Of a stretch of DNA of 64,000 nucleotides, positions 26,215-34,935 are shown one piece after another. The notes under the pieces are model-generated. The model was not told where the DNA came from and ran no database searches. It worked only from the letters and a program-made list of their open reading frames with translations. Position numbers and translations under genes: made by a program. The stretch's first letter is position 1. Each line of letters starts with the position of its first letter. Source of the stretch: CAMCQY01 sp044370415 (GTDB lineage: Bacteria; Planctomycetota; Planctomycetia; Pirellulales; UBA1268); the NCBI GenBank assembly GCA_044370415.1, contig JBILVO010000004.1, forward strand, positions 1 to 64,000, read 5' to 3'.

Positions 26215-27143
26215 CGGATGCCGCGGCCTGCACCCGCAGCGCTCGCCCCGGGCTCGCGATACCGCGGGCGTTCGCGCTCATGGTCGTCGCGGCGGCCCTG
26301 GCCTCCACGGGCGCCGCCTGCCCGCAGGCGCTGCGGGGATACCAGGTCGGCACGCTGCCGCTGCCGCGGACGCTGCCCGCGCAGCCGACGCTCGACCAGA
26401 TCATCGCCACCGTGCACGACAACACCCAGCGGGTGCGGAGCTACATGGCGCCCCAGGCGGTGCTCATCGTGCCCGGCGTGCCGCGGCTGTCGGCCCAGGT
26501 CGCCAGCGAGCCGCCGCGGCGGTTCCGCCTCCGCGCCCAGACGGCCGTCACCGGCAGCGAGCTCGACATCGGCAGCAACGACGACCTGTTCTGGCTCTGG
26601 ATCCGCCGCCACCAGCCGCCGGTCATGCTGTACTGCCGACACGACCAGTACGCGCAGTCGTCGGCCCGTCGCCTGCTTCCCATCCGTGCCGAGTGGATGC
26701 CGGAACTCCTCGGACTGGTGCAGTTTCGGCCGGAGGACCGGCATGACGGGCCGTTTCCGCTGCCCGACGGCCGAATCGAGATCCGCACCAGGATCGCGTC
26801 CGCCGGCGGCGCCGACGGGGAGATGCTGAAGTCGACGATCCTCGACGGCACCACCGGCCTGGTGCTCGAGCAGCACCTGTTCACCGTGGCGGGTGAGCGG
26901 CTGGCCAGTGCCCGCACCACGAAGCATCGCGTCGACCCGCAGTCCGGGGCGGCGCTGCCCCGGTTCGTCGAGGTGTCGTGGCCGACGTCGGGCATCGAGT
27001 TCCAGCTCGAGATCTCCGCGATCTCGACCAACGTTCCCGCGAGCGACCCTGGGCAGCTCTGGCAGATGCCGGCCTACGAGGGCTACCAGCCGATCGACCT
27101 GGCCGATCCTTCGGTCGCGATCGGCCCGGCCGCGGAACGATGA
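26211..27143 (+). CDS. Exported protein, LolA-like fold suspected
   Basis: A 310-residue protein with an N-terminal hydrophobic segment (AIPRAFALMVVAAALASTGAAC) that reads as a signal peptide; the Cys may or may not be lipidated. The body (DQIIATVHDNTQRVRSYMA, QVASEPPRRFRLRAQ, WLWIRRHQPPVMLY) has the rhythm of LolA/LolB-like lipoprotein-binding proteins: an N-terminal helix, then a half-barrel of strands. That assignment is inference. Coupled to the upstream gene by ATGA overlap and convergent with the sigma factor. Confidence 0.6.
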   Translation: MTDAAACTRSARPGLAIPRAFALMVVAAALASTGAACPQALRGYQVGTLPLPRTLPAQPTLDQIIATVHDNTQRVRSYMAPQAVLIVPGVPRLSAQVASEPPRRFRLRAQTAVTGSELDIGSNDDLFWLWIRRHQPPVMLYCRHDQYAQSSARRLLPIRAEWMPELLGLVQFRPEDRHDGPFPLPDGRIEIRTRIASAGGADGEMLKSTILDGTTGLVLEQHLFTVAGERLASARTTKHRVDPQSGAALPRFVEVSWPTSGIEFQLEISAISTNVPASDPGQLWQMPAYEGYQPIDLADPSVAIGPAAER

Positions 27144-27209
27144 GCCGGCGGCCTGATGACGCGGCAGCGGCCCCCGTGCCTGTGGCCGTGAAAGCCCCGC
27201 GCGTGCCCG

Positions 27210-27836
27210 CTACTCGTCCCGCTCCCGCATCTTGTGCCGCGCCCGGGCCAGCATCGGACCGATCGACCCCAGCGGCACGCCGGTCAGCCGGCTGATCTCC
27301 CCGTAACTGCGGCCCTCCAGGTGATGCAGCCGCAGCATCTCGGCGCCGGCGGGATCGGTGCGGGCGAGCTGCGAGAGCATGACCTCGATCTCCTCGCGGT
27401 CGTCGTGACGCGCCGGGCCGACGTCATCGCGGCAGACCTGCGCCGCGTCCGCGCCCGCGCCCCGCCGCCGCTCCGCCAGCCGGTCCAGGGAGCGCACGGC
27501 GAGCCTGCGCGCGACGACCACGAGGTAGGTCGCCAGCGTGGAGTTGCCGCGGAACGAGCGGAGCACGGCGGCGTCGCGCTGCAGGAGTTCCAGCACGATG
27601 TCGGCCAGCAGGTCGTCGCGGTCGGCAGCCGAAACCGCGATCCGCCGCTGGGCAGCCGTGCGGTCCACGACGAAGGAAAACAGTCCGCCGAAGCGGTCGA
27701 GGAAGATGTCCCAGGCGGCCGGATGACCCGCGAGGCATTCCGAGACGAGCTGGCGATCACGAGCGGGAAAGAGCGAGGCGGTCTGATCGGGCCCGCTGGC
27801 GGGTCCGACGGAAGGTGTGGAAGTGAGCGTCGCCAT
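27210..27836 (-). CDS. ECF-like sigma-70 family RNA polymerase sigma factor
   Basis: A 208-residue sigma factor. Region 2 lies around ADIVLELLQRDAAVLRSFRG and TLATYLVVVARRLAVRSL. Region 4 has a helix-turn-helix in HLEGRSYGEISRLTGVPLGS. No sigma 1.1 or region 3 is present, as in ECF factors. No anti-sigma factor is adjacent, and the regulon is unknown. The start at 27836 excludes a long Gly/Trp-rich leader. It is divergent from fdxA. Confidence 0.85.
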   Translation of the reverse strand: MATLTSTPSVGPASGPDQTASLFPARDRQLVSECLAGHPAAWDIFLDRFGGLFSFVVDRTAAQRRIAVSAADRDDLLADIVLELLQRDAAVLRSFRGNSTLATYLVVVARRLAVRSLDRLAERRRGAGADAAQVCRDDVGPARHDDREEIEVMLSQLARTDPAGAEMLRLHHLEGRSYGEISRLTGVPLGSIGPMLARARHKMRERDE

Positions 27837-28139
27837 GGCACGCCTCTGCGATCCCCTCCCTGGCGGCAGCCAGCCCTCCTGGCACGGCCGTCCTACGCGG
27901 GATTCGGATCCGGTTTCGCCCCGACTCCACCAATCATAGGAGGCCCCGCCGGCGCCACCAACACCACCCGAAAACCGACTCATGAAACCCGGAAAAACCG
28001 CCGATTTCTGATTCGTTGACAGGTTCCGCGACCCATCCTACGATTCGTCGCACACGAGTTCGTTTCACGCACCTCGCCGCCGGCACCATCTGCGGGTCCG
28101 CCCTCGACGAGTGCCGTTCTCTTTCAAGGAGTCCGCGTC
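27837..28139. other. Divergent promoter region sigma factor / fdxA
   Basis: About 300 bases between two divergent genes, with a lower-GC stretch at 27960-28050. It contains the strong plus-strand promoter listed below. A promoter for the minus-strand sigma gene must also lie here, but I see no clear match. Confidence 0.5.
28016..28044 (+). promoter_or_regulatory. Sigma-70-type promoter for fdxA
   Basis: TTGACA at 28016-28021, then exactly 17 bases, then TACGAT at 28039-28044. This is the best consensus promoter in the window and lies about 95 bases before the ferredoxin start. Confidence 0.65.
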
Positions 28140-28415
28140 ATGACGCACGTCGTCGCCGAGCCCTGCTTCGCCTGCAAGTACACCGACTGCGTGGTGGTCT
28201 GCCCCGTCAACTGCTTCTACGAGGGGGACAAGATGGTCTACATCCACCCCGACGAGTGCATCGACTGCGAGGCGTGCGTTCCGGAGTGCCCCGTCGAGGC
28301 GATCTTCCTGGAGGACAACCTTCCGGCCGAGTGGAAGGAGTTCACAACGCTCAACGCCGAGATGGCGAAGGCGGACCTGCCCGTCATCACCGAGAAGAAG
28401 GATCCGCTCTGCTGA
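28140..28415 (+). CDS. fdxA: 7Fe ferredoxin ([3Fe-4S][4Fe-4S])
   Basis: A 91-residue small electron carrier. Ligand pattern: CFACKYTDCVVVCPVNC for the N-terminal cluster site and CIDCEACVPECPVEAI for the [4Fe-4S] site. Length and C-terminal extension are typical of the FdxA type. AAGGAG sits just upstream of ATG 28140, and a consensus promoter lies about 95 bases before it. Monocistronic by appearance. Confidence 0.95.
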   Translation: MTHVVAEPCFACKYTDCVVVCPVNCFYEGDKMVYIHPDECIDCEACVPECPVEAIFLEDNLPAEWKEFTTLNAEMAKADLPVITEKKDPLC

Positions 28416-28474
28416 GAGTGATCGCGGCAAGGACTACCAGCGACTGATCCCAGATCGCGGAAACGACCGGCCGA

Positions 28475-29125
28475 TCACCGCAGGTCGACCAGCCAGTAGG
28501 CACTGTCGACGAAGCTCTTCCAGCTCTCGTACTTCGGATTGCCGAGCTTGACCGACAGCAGCGGGCTCCGCTTGGGCTTCACGGGCTGCCTGACGAGGTT
28601 CATCCGGGCCTCCTGCGGCGTCCGGCCTCCCTTGCGCACGTTGCAGGCGACGCAGGCGCAGACGATGTTTTCCCAGCTCGTGACGCCGCCGCGGCTCCGC
28701 GGCACGACATGATCCAGCGAGAGTTCGCTCGTCGGAAAGCCGCGGCCGCAGTACTGGCACTGGTTTCCGTCGCGGGCGAACACGTTGCGGCGGTTGAACC
28801 GCAGCCCCTGCCGCGGCCCGCGGTCACATGACACGAGCCGGATCACCCGCGGCGCCTGGAGGTCGTATCCCACGGCCCGGATCCAGTCCTCATTCGGCCC
28901 GCGAAACTCCGAGCGCAGGGCCGAGAGCTCCCGCCAGGAATCGAGCGAATAGCCCGCGAATTGCCCCTCTTCGATGTGCACCACCTCGGCCAGTTGGCGG
29001 AAGAGGAGCGTGATCGCCCGCCGGACGTTGGTGATGTGCACCGCCACGAACGAGCGGTTGAGCACGAGCACGCTGAGAGACAGTGCCCCTGGGGCCATTG
29101 CGGCAGGCATCGCGGAACCCGACAT
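28475..29125 (-). CDS. HNH endonuclease-family protein
   Basis: A 216-residue protein with a C-terminal HNH fold. The zinc pair is CQYCG with a later CxxC (CVACN). The catalytic His is in LSLDHVVPRSRGG, and the Asn is in WENIVCACVACN. The N-terminal 110 residues (LVLNRSFVAVHITNVRRAITL...) are the usual companion region in free-standing chromosomal HNH proteins of cyanobacteria and planctomycetes. The start at 29125 is backed by GAGGAGGT directly upstream. The cellular role is not known; it need not be mobile. Confidence 0.88.
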   Translation of the reverse strand: MSGSAMPAAMAPGALSLSVLVLNRSFVAVHITNVRRAITLLFRQLAEVVHIEEGQFAGYSLDSWRELSALRSEFRGPNEDWIRAVGYDLQAPRVIRLVSCDRGPRQGLRFNRRNVFARDGNQCQYCGRGFPTSELSLDHVVPRSRGGVTSWENIVCACVACNVRKGGRTPQEARMNLVRQPVKPKRSPLLSVKLGNPKYESWKSFVDSAYWLVDLR

Positions 29126-29336
29126 GGCACCTCCTCGGCCGGCGACCGACGCCTGGGAGAGTCTAGTCGTGCGGCTGCTCGCTGCCAAACTCGCCGCACG
29201 CCGACGGGCGGACTGATGGCTTGCCTTCGCCGCAGATTGCGGGCAGACTCACGGCAAGGGAACGTCGAGTTCTCGGCCGTTCCCAGCCGCGCCCCGGCGG
29301 AGGCAAGGCCGGTCCCCAACCCCGCGGAGATCTCCG

Positions 29337-29660
29337 ATGCTTCATTACTCGTGTGACCTGTGCAAGCGGCCGATCGACCCGCGCACGGACGTGCACCACG
29401 TCGTCAAGATCGAGGTGTTCCCGGCCGTCGATGACGCCGCCCACAACGGCTGCTGCAGCGGCGACGCACAGGCCGACGACGCCGACCACCTCGAGGAGAT
29501 GCAGGACATGCTCGAGCAGCTCGACGACGACGAGCTGCCGGAGTGCCTCGACGCCGCCCGCTCGATGCGATTCGATCTGTGCGACGCCTGCCGGCAGCGG
29601 TTCGTGAAGAATCCGCTCGGTGCCAAGTCCGGCAAGCAGCTCGACTTCAGCAACAACTGA
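29337..29660 (+). CDS. Small Cys-rich putative zinc-binding protein
   Basis: A 107-residue acidic protein. CDLCKRP near the N terminus and CDACRQRF near the C terminus form two CxxC knuckles, so a single zinc site of treble-clef or zinc-ribbon type is likely. The middle is an acidic helix (DHLEEMQDMLEQLDDDELPE). No named family is recognised; such proteins often bind nucleic acid or other proteins. Divergent from the HNH gene. Confidence 0.65.
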   Translation: MLHYSCDLCKRPIDPRTDVHHVVKIEVFPAVDDAAHNGCCSGDAQADDADHLEEMQDMLEQLDDDELPECLDAARSMRFDLCDACRQRFVKNPLGAKSGKQLDFSNN

Positions 29661-29842
29661 CCCGCCGCCGATCGTCCGCCGCCCGCATCCGGGGCGGCGG
29701 AGGGCTGCGACGTCCCCCGGCCGCTTCCGTCTCAGCGACGGCCCAGGGAGTCCTGCCCTCGCACCGCGCCCCCCCGCTTCCGTCCCGGCCACGTCCCTTC
29801 CACCCGTTTCTTTCCCCCCACGTGCAGGAGCATTGACGTTTC

Positions 29843-30928
29843 ATGGCCCAGCGCCCGCTCGCGATCGCCGCCCTTCCCGGAGACGGCACCGGCCCCGAAG
29901 TCACCGCCGAGGCGATGAAGGTGCTCGCGGCCATCGCGAAGCTCGAGGGCTTCAGCTACGACGTCGAGACCCTCGACTGGGGCGGCGACCGCTACCTGCG
30001 GACCGGCGAGATCATCCCCGAGGGCGGGCTCGATCTGCTGCGGAGCAAGGATGCCATCTTCCTCGGGGCGATCGGCCATCCCGGCGTGGCTCCGGGCATC
30101 CTCGAGAAGGGCCTGCTGCTCGACCTGCGGTTCAAGCTCGACCAGTACATCAACCTGCGTCCCGTGAAGCTGCTGCCGGGTGTGGAGACGCCGCTGGCCG
30201 GCCGCGGCCCCAAGGACATCGACTTCGTCGTGGTCCGCGAGAACACCGAGGACCTCTACTGCGGCGTGGGCGGATATCTGAAGAAGGGCACGCCCGACGA
30301 GGTGGCCGTGCAGCAGGCGATCTACACCCGGAAGGGCTGCGAGCGGTGCATCCGCTGGGCCTTCGAATACACGCGGAAGCGGAACAGCCCCAAGAAGACG
30401 CTCACGCTCGTCGCCAAGACGAACGTGCTCACCTTCGGCCACGACCTCTGGTGGCGGACGTTCCAGGACGTGGCGAAGGAGTATCCCGACGTGAAGACCG
30501 ACTACAACCACGTCGACGCCTGCTGCATGTGGATGGTGAAGAATCCGGACGCCTACGACGTCATCGTCACCACCAACATGTTCGGCGACATCATCACCGA
30601 CCTCGGCGGCATCCTGCAGGGGGGCATGGGCGTGGCGGCCGGTGCGAACCTCAACCCCGACGTGTCGGCGACGGGCAGACGGGGCGTCAGCATGTTCGAG
30701 CCGATGGGCGGCAGCGCGCCGAAGTACACCGGACTCAACCAGATCAACCCGATCGCGGCGATCAACGCGATGGCGATGCTCCTGGAGCACACGGGGCATC
30801 CCGCCGCGGGCGCGCGGATCGACCGCGCGGTCGCCCAGGTCACCGGGACCAAGATGAAGAGCCAGGCGGCGGGCAAAATGGGGCACGGCACCCGCGAGGT
30901 GGGCGACCTCGTTGTGGCCGCGCTCTGA
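29843..30928 (+). CDS. Isocitrate/isopropylmalate dehydrogenase family enzyme
   Basis: A 361-residue NAD(P)-dependent beta-decarboxylating dehydrogenase. Motifs: LPGDGTGPEV at the N terminus, VVRENTEDLYCG, VAKTNVLTFG, and the signature NMFGDIITDLGGILQGGMGVAAGANL (seen in part). FEPMGGSAPKYTG fits the cofactor region. Length matches 3-isopropylmalate dehydrogenase (LeuB) and tartrate/isocitrate homologues. The NTEDLY substrate loop is found in several of these, so the exact substrate is not certain. No leucine pathway genes are adjacent. Convergent with the oxidoreductase at 30935, 6 bases apart. Confidence 0.88.
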   Translation: MAQRPLAIAALPGDGTGPEVTAEAMKVLAAIAKLEGFSYDVETLDWGGDRYLRTGEIIPEGGLDLLRSKDAIFLGAIGHPGVAPGILEKGLLLDLRFKLDQYINLRPVKLLPGVETPLAGRGPKDIDFVVVRENTEDLYCGVGGYLKKGTPDEVAVQQAIYTRKGCERCIRWAFEYTRKRNSPKKTLTLVAKTNVLTFGHDLWWRTFQDVAKEYPDVKTDYNHVDACCMWMVKNPDAYDVIVTTNMFGDIITDLGGILQGGMGVAAGANLNPDVSATGRRGVSMFEPMGGSAPKYTGLNQINPIAAINAMAMLLEHTGHPAAGARIDRAVAQVTGTKMKSQAAGKMGHGTREVGDLVVAAL

Positions 30929-30934
30929 CGCCGG

Positions 30935-31942
30935 TCACAGCCGCACGCGGCGGCCCTCGGCCTGGCTGTCCGCCGCGGCCTGCACGATCCGCATCGCGGT
31001 GAGCGCGTCGTCGAGGCCGCTCGCCCCGCGGACGAGGCTCGTCACTTTGCGGTGGAAGTGCAGCAGCATGTGCTCGCCCACCGGCCGTTCGCTCTCCAGC
31101 GACTCTTGGTGCCTTCCCGCGGGGTCGAACCAGACGAGGCTCGAGGGCATGTCGACGAAGGCGATGCCCCTCTCGCAGGCCACCTGCAGCGCCGCCGGCG
31201 GCCGGAATCCCACAGCCTCCTCCCACTGCCGCGGCATGTAGTAGCCGCAGCTGATCTGGGCGAGGGGGCCGTCGCCGGGCGGGCCGTCGCCGGTGAAGTC
31301 GAGGCTCATCATCTGGTAGTCGTCGGTGTCGCCGCCGGCCGTCTCGGCGTGCCTCACGGCCACGACACTCGTGGGCTCGGACCCGGCGACGTAGCGGCAC
31401 CAGTCGACGAGCTCCATGAGGTCGCGGGCCTCGCTGGCCCGATCCCGAGGCGGCGCCTGTGCGGGGCCGCCCGACAGCGGCACGCGGCGGTGGCAGAAGA
31501 GGAGCCGCGGCCGGCCGAGCGCCGTGGCGACCAGCTCCTTCAGCCGCACGGTGGCGGGCGCGTGCCGCCGTGGCAGCTCCGCCATGAACGCGATGCCCGA
31601 CTCGTCGACCCTGCGTCGCAGCAGGTCGGCCTCGTCCGGGGCGAGCGGCAGGGAGATCGCCGAGTAGACCGCCTTGCCGTGGTCGCAGGCGGCGAGGATG
31701 GGGGTCGCCCCGTACCACTGGTCGGCGAGGTAGAGGATCGCGTCGATGTCGTCCCGGGCGGCGAGCGCGCGAAAGCCGTCGACGGGCGCCGCGTCGAACT
31801 GCGCGGCGGCCCGCTTCGCCAGGTGCGCCACCTGCTCGCAGATGGCCCGAACCTCGAAGCGATCTGCCAACGCGCGCAGTGCGGGCAGATGGCGTGACTC
31901 CCAGTGGCTGCCCAGGCCGACGATGCCCACCCGCAGCTTCAT
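30935..31942 (-). CDS. Gfo/Idh/MocA-family oxidoreductase
   Basis: A 335-residue NAD(P)-dependent oxidoreductase. The Rossmann motif is VGIVGLGSHW at the N terminus; a segment near 95 (HGKAVYSAISLPLAP) corresponds to the EKP region, here without the canonical Lys-Pro. The family usually acts on sugars, and planctomycetes have many copies. The start ATG overlaps the purD stop by four bases (ATGA), so it is co-translated with purD. The substrate is unknown. Confidence 0.85.
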   Translation of the reverse strand: MKLRVGIVGLGSHWESRHLPALRALADRFEVRAICEQVAHLAKRAAAQFDAAPVDGFRALAARDDIDAILYLADQWYGATPILAACDHGKAVYSAISLPLAPDEADLLRRRVDESGIAFMAELPRRHAPATVRLKELVATALGRPRLLFCHRRVPLSGGPAQAPPRDRASEARDLMELVDWCRYVAGSEPTSVVAVRHAETAGGDTDDYQMMSLDFTGDGPPGDGPLAQISCGYYMPRQWEEAVGFRPPAALQVACERGIAFVDMPSSLVWFDPAGRHQESLESERPVGEHMLLHFHRKVTSLVRGASGLDDALTAMRIVQAAADSQAEGRRVRL

Positions 31943-33249
31943 GGGGGCCCCTCCGCCGCCGGCTCCGCGGCGAGCAGCTCGCGCTCCCGCACGAGCCCCT
32001 TGTCGGAGATGTCCTTGCGGCACCAGGCGCCCTGCCAGCGGATCTGCTTCACTCCCGTATACGCCTGGAGCTTCGCCCGCGCCAGCGACCCGCCGAGGGC
32101 GGTGACGGCCAGCACGCGGCCGCCGTCGCTGACGATCCTGCCGTCCGCGTGCCGCGTGGCCGCGTGAAAGACCTGCACGTCCGGCAGCCCGGCCGCCGCG
32201 TCGAGCCCGCGGATCTCGTGGCCCCGGCTGACCGTTCCAGGGTATCCCTCTGAAGCCATCACCACGGTCACGCTCGCGCCGTCCCGCCAGCGGGGCGGCT
32301 CCACGGCCTCGAGCCGCCGGTCCACGGCCGCGTCGAGCAGCTCCAGCAGGCTCGAATCCAGCCGCATGAGGAGCGCCTCGCACTCCGGGTCGCCGAAGCG
32401 GGCGTTGAATTCCAGCACCTTCGGCCCCTGGGCGGTGAGCATCAGACCCGCGTAGAGAACGCCCTGGAAGGGGACCTTCGCCCGCCGCATCGCGTGGGCC
32501 GTCGGCACGAGGATGCGGGCCTCGATGTCGGCGAGCATGCTCGCATCCACGAACGGCGTGGGGCAGTAGGCGCCCATGCCACCGGTGTTGGGCCCCGTGT
32601 CGCCGTCGTGCGCCGCCTTGTGATCCTGCAGCGGCGGCAGCGTCACGATCGTCCTGCCGTCGGTGATCGCCATCACGCTCACCTCGACGCCGTCGAGCCG
32701 TTCCTCGATGAGGATCCCCTTGGCGGCGGCCGCGAACTGGGGATCGCCGGCGAGGCTCTCGACGGCCGCCAGCGCCTCCGCGCGGTCGTCGCAGACGAAC
32801 ACACCCTTGCCCGCCGCCAGCCCGTCGGCCTTGACGACGACCGGCATGTCCTCGCGGGCCTCGAGGTATTCGCGGGCCCGCGCCGCACCGCGAAACTCGC
32901 GGAACATGGCGGTGGGGACGTCGCCCCGATGCAGGATCTGCTTGCAGAAGAGCTTGCTGCCCTCGAGCTGCGCGGCCTTCGCCGTCGGACCGAAGATCCG
33001 CAGCCCCGCGGCCTCGAACGTGTCGACGATGCCGGCGACGAGGGGCGCCTCCGGACCGACGACGGTGAGGTCGACCTGGCGATCGCGGGCGAGCCGCACC
33101 AGGCCCGCCAGATCGTCGGCGGGCACGGCCACGTTTTCGGCGACGGCCGCCGTACCGGCGTTGCCTGGGGCGACCAGCACATCGGCTCCGTCCGCGGCCA
33201 GCTTCCAGGCGATGGCGTGCTCGCGCCCGCCTCCGCCCACCACGAGCAC
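31939..33249 (-). CDS. purD: Phosphoribosylamine-glycine ligase
   Basis: About 436 residues. It joins glycine to phosphoribosylamine in purine synthesis. Motifs: VLVVGGGGREHA at the N terminus, VVGPEAPLVAGI, the ATP-grasp region VVVKADGLAAGKGV, PNTGGMGAY, and the metal ligands in LEFNARFGDPE. The start is not decided. GTG 33249 gives the core protein; TTG near 33291 has a GAAGGA upstream, and the frame is open to a TTG at 33357. Operon with the oxidoreductase downstream. Confidence 0.93.
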   Translation of the reverse strand: MLVVGGGGREHAIAWKLAADGADVLVAPGNAGTAAVAENVAVPADDLAGLVRLARDRQVDLTVVGPEAPLVAGIVDTFEAAGLRIFGPTAKAAQLEGSKLFCKQILHRGDVPTAMFREFRGAARAREYLEAREDMPVVVKADGLAAGKGVFVCDDRAEALAAVESLAGDPQFAAAAKGILIEERLDGVEVSVMAITDGRTIVTLPPLQDHKAAHDGDTGPNTGGMGAYCPTPFVDASMLADIEARILVPTAHAMRRAKVPFQGVLYAGLMLTAQGPKVLEFNARFGDPECEALLMRLDSSLLELLDAAVDRRLEAVEPPRWRDGASVTVVMASEGYPGTVSRGHEIRGLDAAAGLPDVQVFHAATRHADGRIVSDGGRVLAVTALGGSLARAKLQAYTGVKQIRWQGAWCRKDISDKGLVRERELLAAEPAAEGPP

Positions 33250-33490
33250 GCGACGCGATGGACCTGCTGACGTGCGGCGCGATGATGGCAAGGGACCGTG
33301 TCCTTCTCGGGAGGTGGCTCGGTGCGGATTGTGCCGCGAGCATTCCACCACATTCAAGCGGCCCGCGGTTCAGACGGCCTGCGGCAAGGCGTGCGCTGCC
33401 GCGATGCCCGCGAGAATTTCCACCCCTTCCATGCTCCAGACGTCCGCTGTCCGAAGCTGCACAGCCCAGAACTGCGTCGGCGGGATCGTC

Positions 33491-33535
33491 ACCGACAGCG
33501 GCCGGACCGACAGCGGCCGGACCGACAGCAGCCGG
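33491..33535. repeat. Three tandem 15-bp repeats
   Basis: ACCGACAGCGGCCGG occurs at 33491-33505 and 33506-33520, then once more at 33521-33535 with one change (AGCAGCC). It is noncoding and minisatellite-like. Confidence 0.85.
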
Positions 33536-33644
33536 ACGGGGGCCGGGTGGCGAGCCGGAGCCCCCTCGACGGCATCCCGCGGCGACGCCCCCTCGCCGAA
33601 GCGGCAGGAAGTCCCCGCTTTTCCGAACTACAGTTGAATAAGGG

Positions 33645-33670
33645 GAGTTCGTGAAAAAAATCACGAACTC
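33645..33670. promoter_or_regulatory. Perfect palindrome, CRP/FNR-type operator candidate
   Basis: GAGTTCGTGA, six A residues, TCACGAACTC. The core GTGA-N6-TCAC has the half-site and spacing of CRP/FNR-family operators. It lies about 125 bases before the Rieske gene start, in the only A/T-rich patch of the region. TTGAAT at 33634-33639 could be a -35 just upstream. It could also fold as a hairpin, but no T-run follows. Confidence 0.5.
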
Positions 33671-33718
33671 TGCCGTTCGCGGTCGAAACCTGCTTTTTGG
33701 GCGGCTGCACGGGCGGTT

Positions 33719-33743
33719 CCGAGACGCCTCGCCGAGGTCTCGG
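33719..33743 (+). other. Leader hairpin before the bc operon
   Basis: CCGAGA (33719-33724) pairs with TCTCGG (33738-33743), and inside it CCTCG pairs with CGAGG. A compact hairpin about 50 bases before the Rieske start; may affect leader stability or translation. Confidence 0.4.
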
Positions 33744-33792
33744 GGCCAGCCGCGTCGTCCATCTGGCGCAGCCACTTTTCGGGGCGTATCGG

Positions 33793-34869
33793 ATGTCTGA
33801 AAAGAAGAAAATGTCGGTGGCTGAAATCATGGCCGCGGCGCGGGCCCAAAAGGCCGCCGCCACGGGCTCCGAAGCGACGCCCGAAACCGCCGCGGAGCCG
33901 ACAGCCGACCCGCCAGCCTCTCCGAAAACAGCTGCCCCGAAGACCGCGGCGGCAAAGCCCGCGGCGGCCTCTGCGGGCGGCAGGCCCAGCGTCGCCGAAA
34001 TGATGGCGATGGCTCGCGCTCAGAAGTCGGGCGATGCGGCGGCCGCACCGAAGCCGGCGGCCAAGCCGGCCGCGGCGGCCGACAAGCCCAAACCCGCCGC
34101 CAAGCCGGCGGCAGCGAAGCCGGCGGGCGGCGCGCCGAAGACCGGCGTGCAGCGCGACACCGCAAGCATCCTCGCAGCGGCGCGGGCGGCCGCGAAGCCG
34201 GGCCCCGTCAGCAAGGCCGACGCGCCCCCCGGGGTCGCCGCCCGACTCCAGCCCGCCGCGAAGGCCAAGTCCGCAGTCGAAAAGCCCGCGGCGGCGCCGC
34301 GGGCACTGCCTCCGATGCCGGTGAGGCCCGCGAAGCCGGCGAAGAAGGACGCGGCGGGGGAGAATCGTCGCGGCTTCCTCGAAATCGCGCTCGGATCGTT
34401 CATGGCGATGGGCTTCAGCGCCCTATCGGTCACCGGCGGGCTCTTCACGCTGGGCCTCGCGCGATACATGTTTCCCAACGTCCTCGCCGAGCCTCCGAGC
34501 CGCTTCAAGGTGGGCTTCAAGGAGGGCTTCCCTGCCGGCAAGGTGGAGACGAAGTTCGTCCCGCAGTACGGCGTGTGGGTCGTGAACGGCGAGTTCCAGG
34601 GGCAGCAGCAGATCTACGCCCTGAAGACCGTGTGCACGCACCTCGGCTGCACGCCCAACTGGCTCGAGGCCGAGCAGAAGTTCAAGTGCCCCTGCCACGG
34701 CAGCGGGTTCTACAAGGACGGCATCAACTTCGAGGGGCCCGCGCCGCGGCCGCTGGAGCGGTACGCCGTGCGGATCTCCGACGACGGCCAGCTCGAGATC
34801 GACAAGAGCCGGGCCTTCCAGGAGGAACTCGGCCAGTGGGCCGACCCCGACTCGTTCGTGCCCGTCTGA
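33793..34869 (+). CDS. qcrA: Rieske iron-sulfur subunit of cytochrome bc complex, extended N terminus
   Basis: A 358-residue Rieske protein of the quinol-cytochrome c reductase. The C-terminal half is standard: a TM (ALGSFMAMGFSALSVTGGLFTLGL) and [2Fe-2S] ligands CTHLGC and CPCHGS. The first 190 residues are unusual: a Lys/Ala/Pro-rich cytoplasmic extension with three copies of a short motif (MSVAEIMAAARAQKAA, PSVAEMMAMARAQKSG, DTASILAAARAAAKPG). Typical Rieske subunits are about 170-200 residues. The start at 33793 is the first ATG giving motif copy 1. First gene of the respiratory superlocus. Confidence 0.92.
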   Translation: MSEKKKMSVAEIMAAARAQKAAATGSEATPETAAEPTADPPASPKTAAPKTAAAKPAAASAGGRPSVAEMMAMARAQKSGDAAAAPKPAAKPAAAADKPKPAAKPAAAKPAGGAPKTGVQRDTASILAAARAAAKPGPVSKADAPPGVAARLQPAAKAKSAVEKPAAAPRALPPMPVRPAKPAKKDAAGENRRGFLEIALGSFMAMGFSALSVTGGLFTLGLARYMFPNVLAEPPSRFKVGFKEGFPAGKVETKFVPQYGVWVVNGEFQGQQQIYALKTVCTHLGCTPNWLEAEQKFKCPCHGSGFYKDGINFEGPAPRPLERYAVRISDDGQLEIDKSRAFQEELGQWADPDSFVPV

Positions 34870-34935
34870 GCCACGCCCCCCGCGACCTACTGACAGACCA
34901 AACAGGACCACCGGAACAGGAAACGACAGCCCCCC

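Larger units (their letters stand above)
33358..33792. other. Regulatory region between purD and the bc operon
   Basis: About 430 bases between divergent genes. It contains a 15-bp tandem repeat, an A-rich low-GC patch (33620-33700) with a perfect CRP-type palindrome, and a leader hairpin; all are listed separately. No gene seen. Confidence 0.55.

Noticed and set aside
28475..29125. HNH gene as a sign of a mobile intron or homing element
   Set aside because: No intron or interrupted gene surrounds it. The N-terminal companion region is that of ordinary chromosomal HNH proteins.
33250..33357. N-terminal extension of PurD from TTG 33357
   Set aside because: The extra 36 residues have no PurD similarity, and the first codon is a weak TTG. 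A start nearer the GGGGREHA motif is more likely, though not decided.
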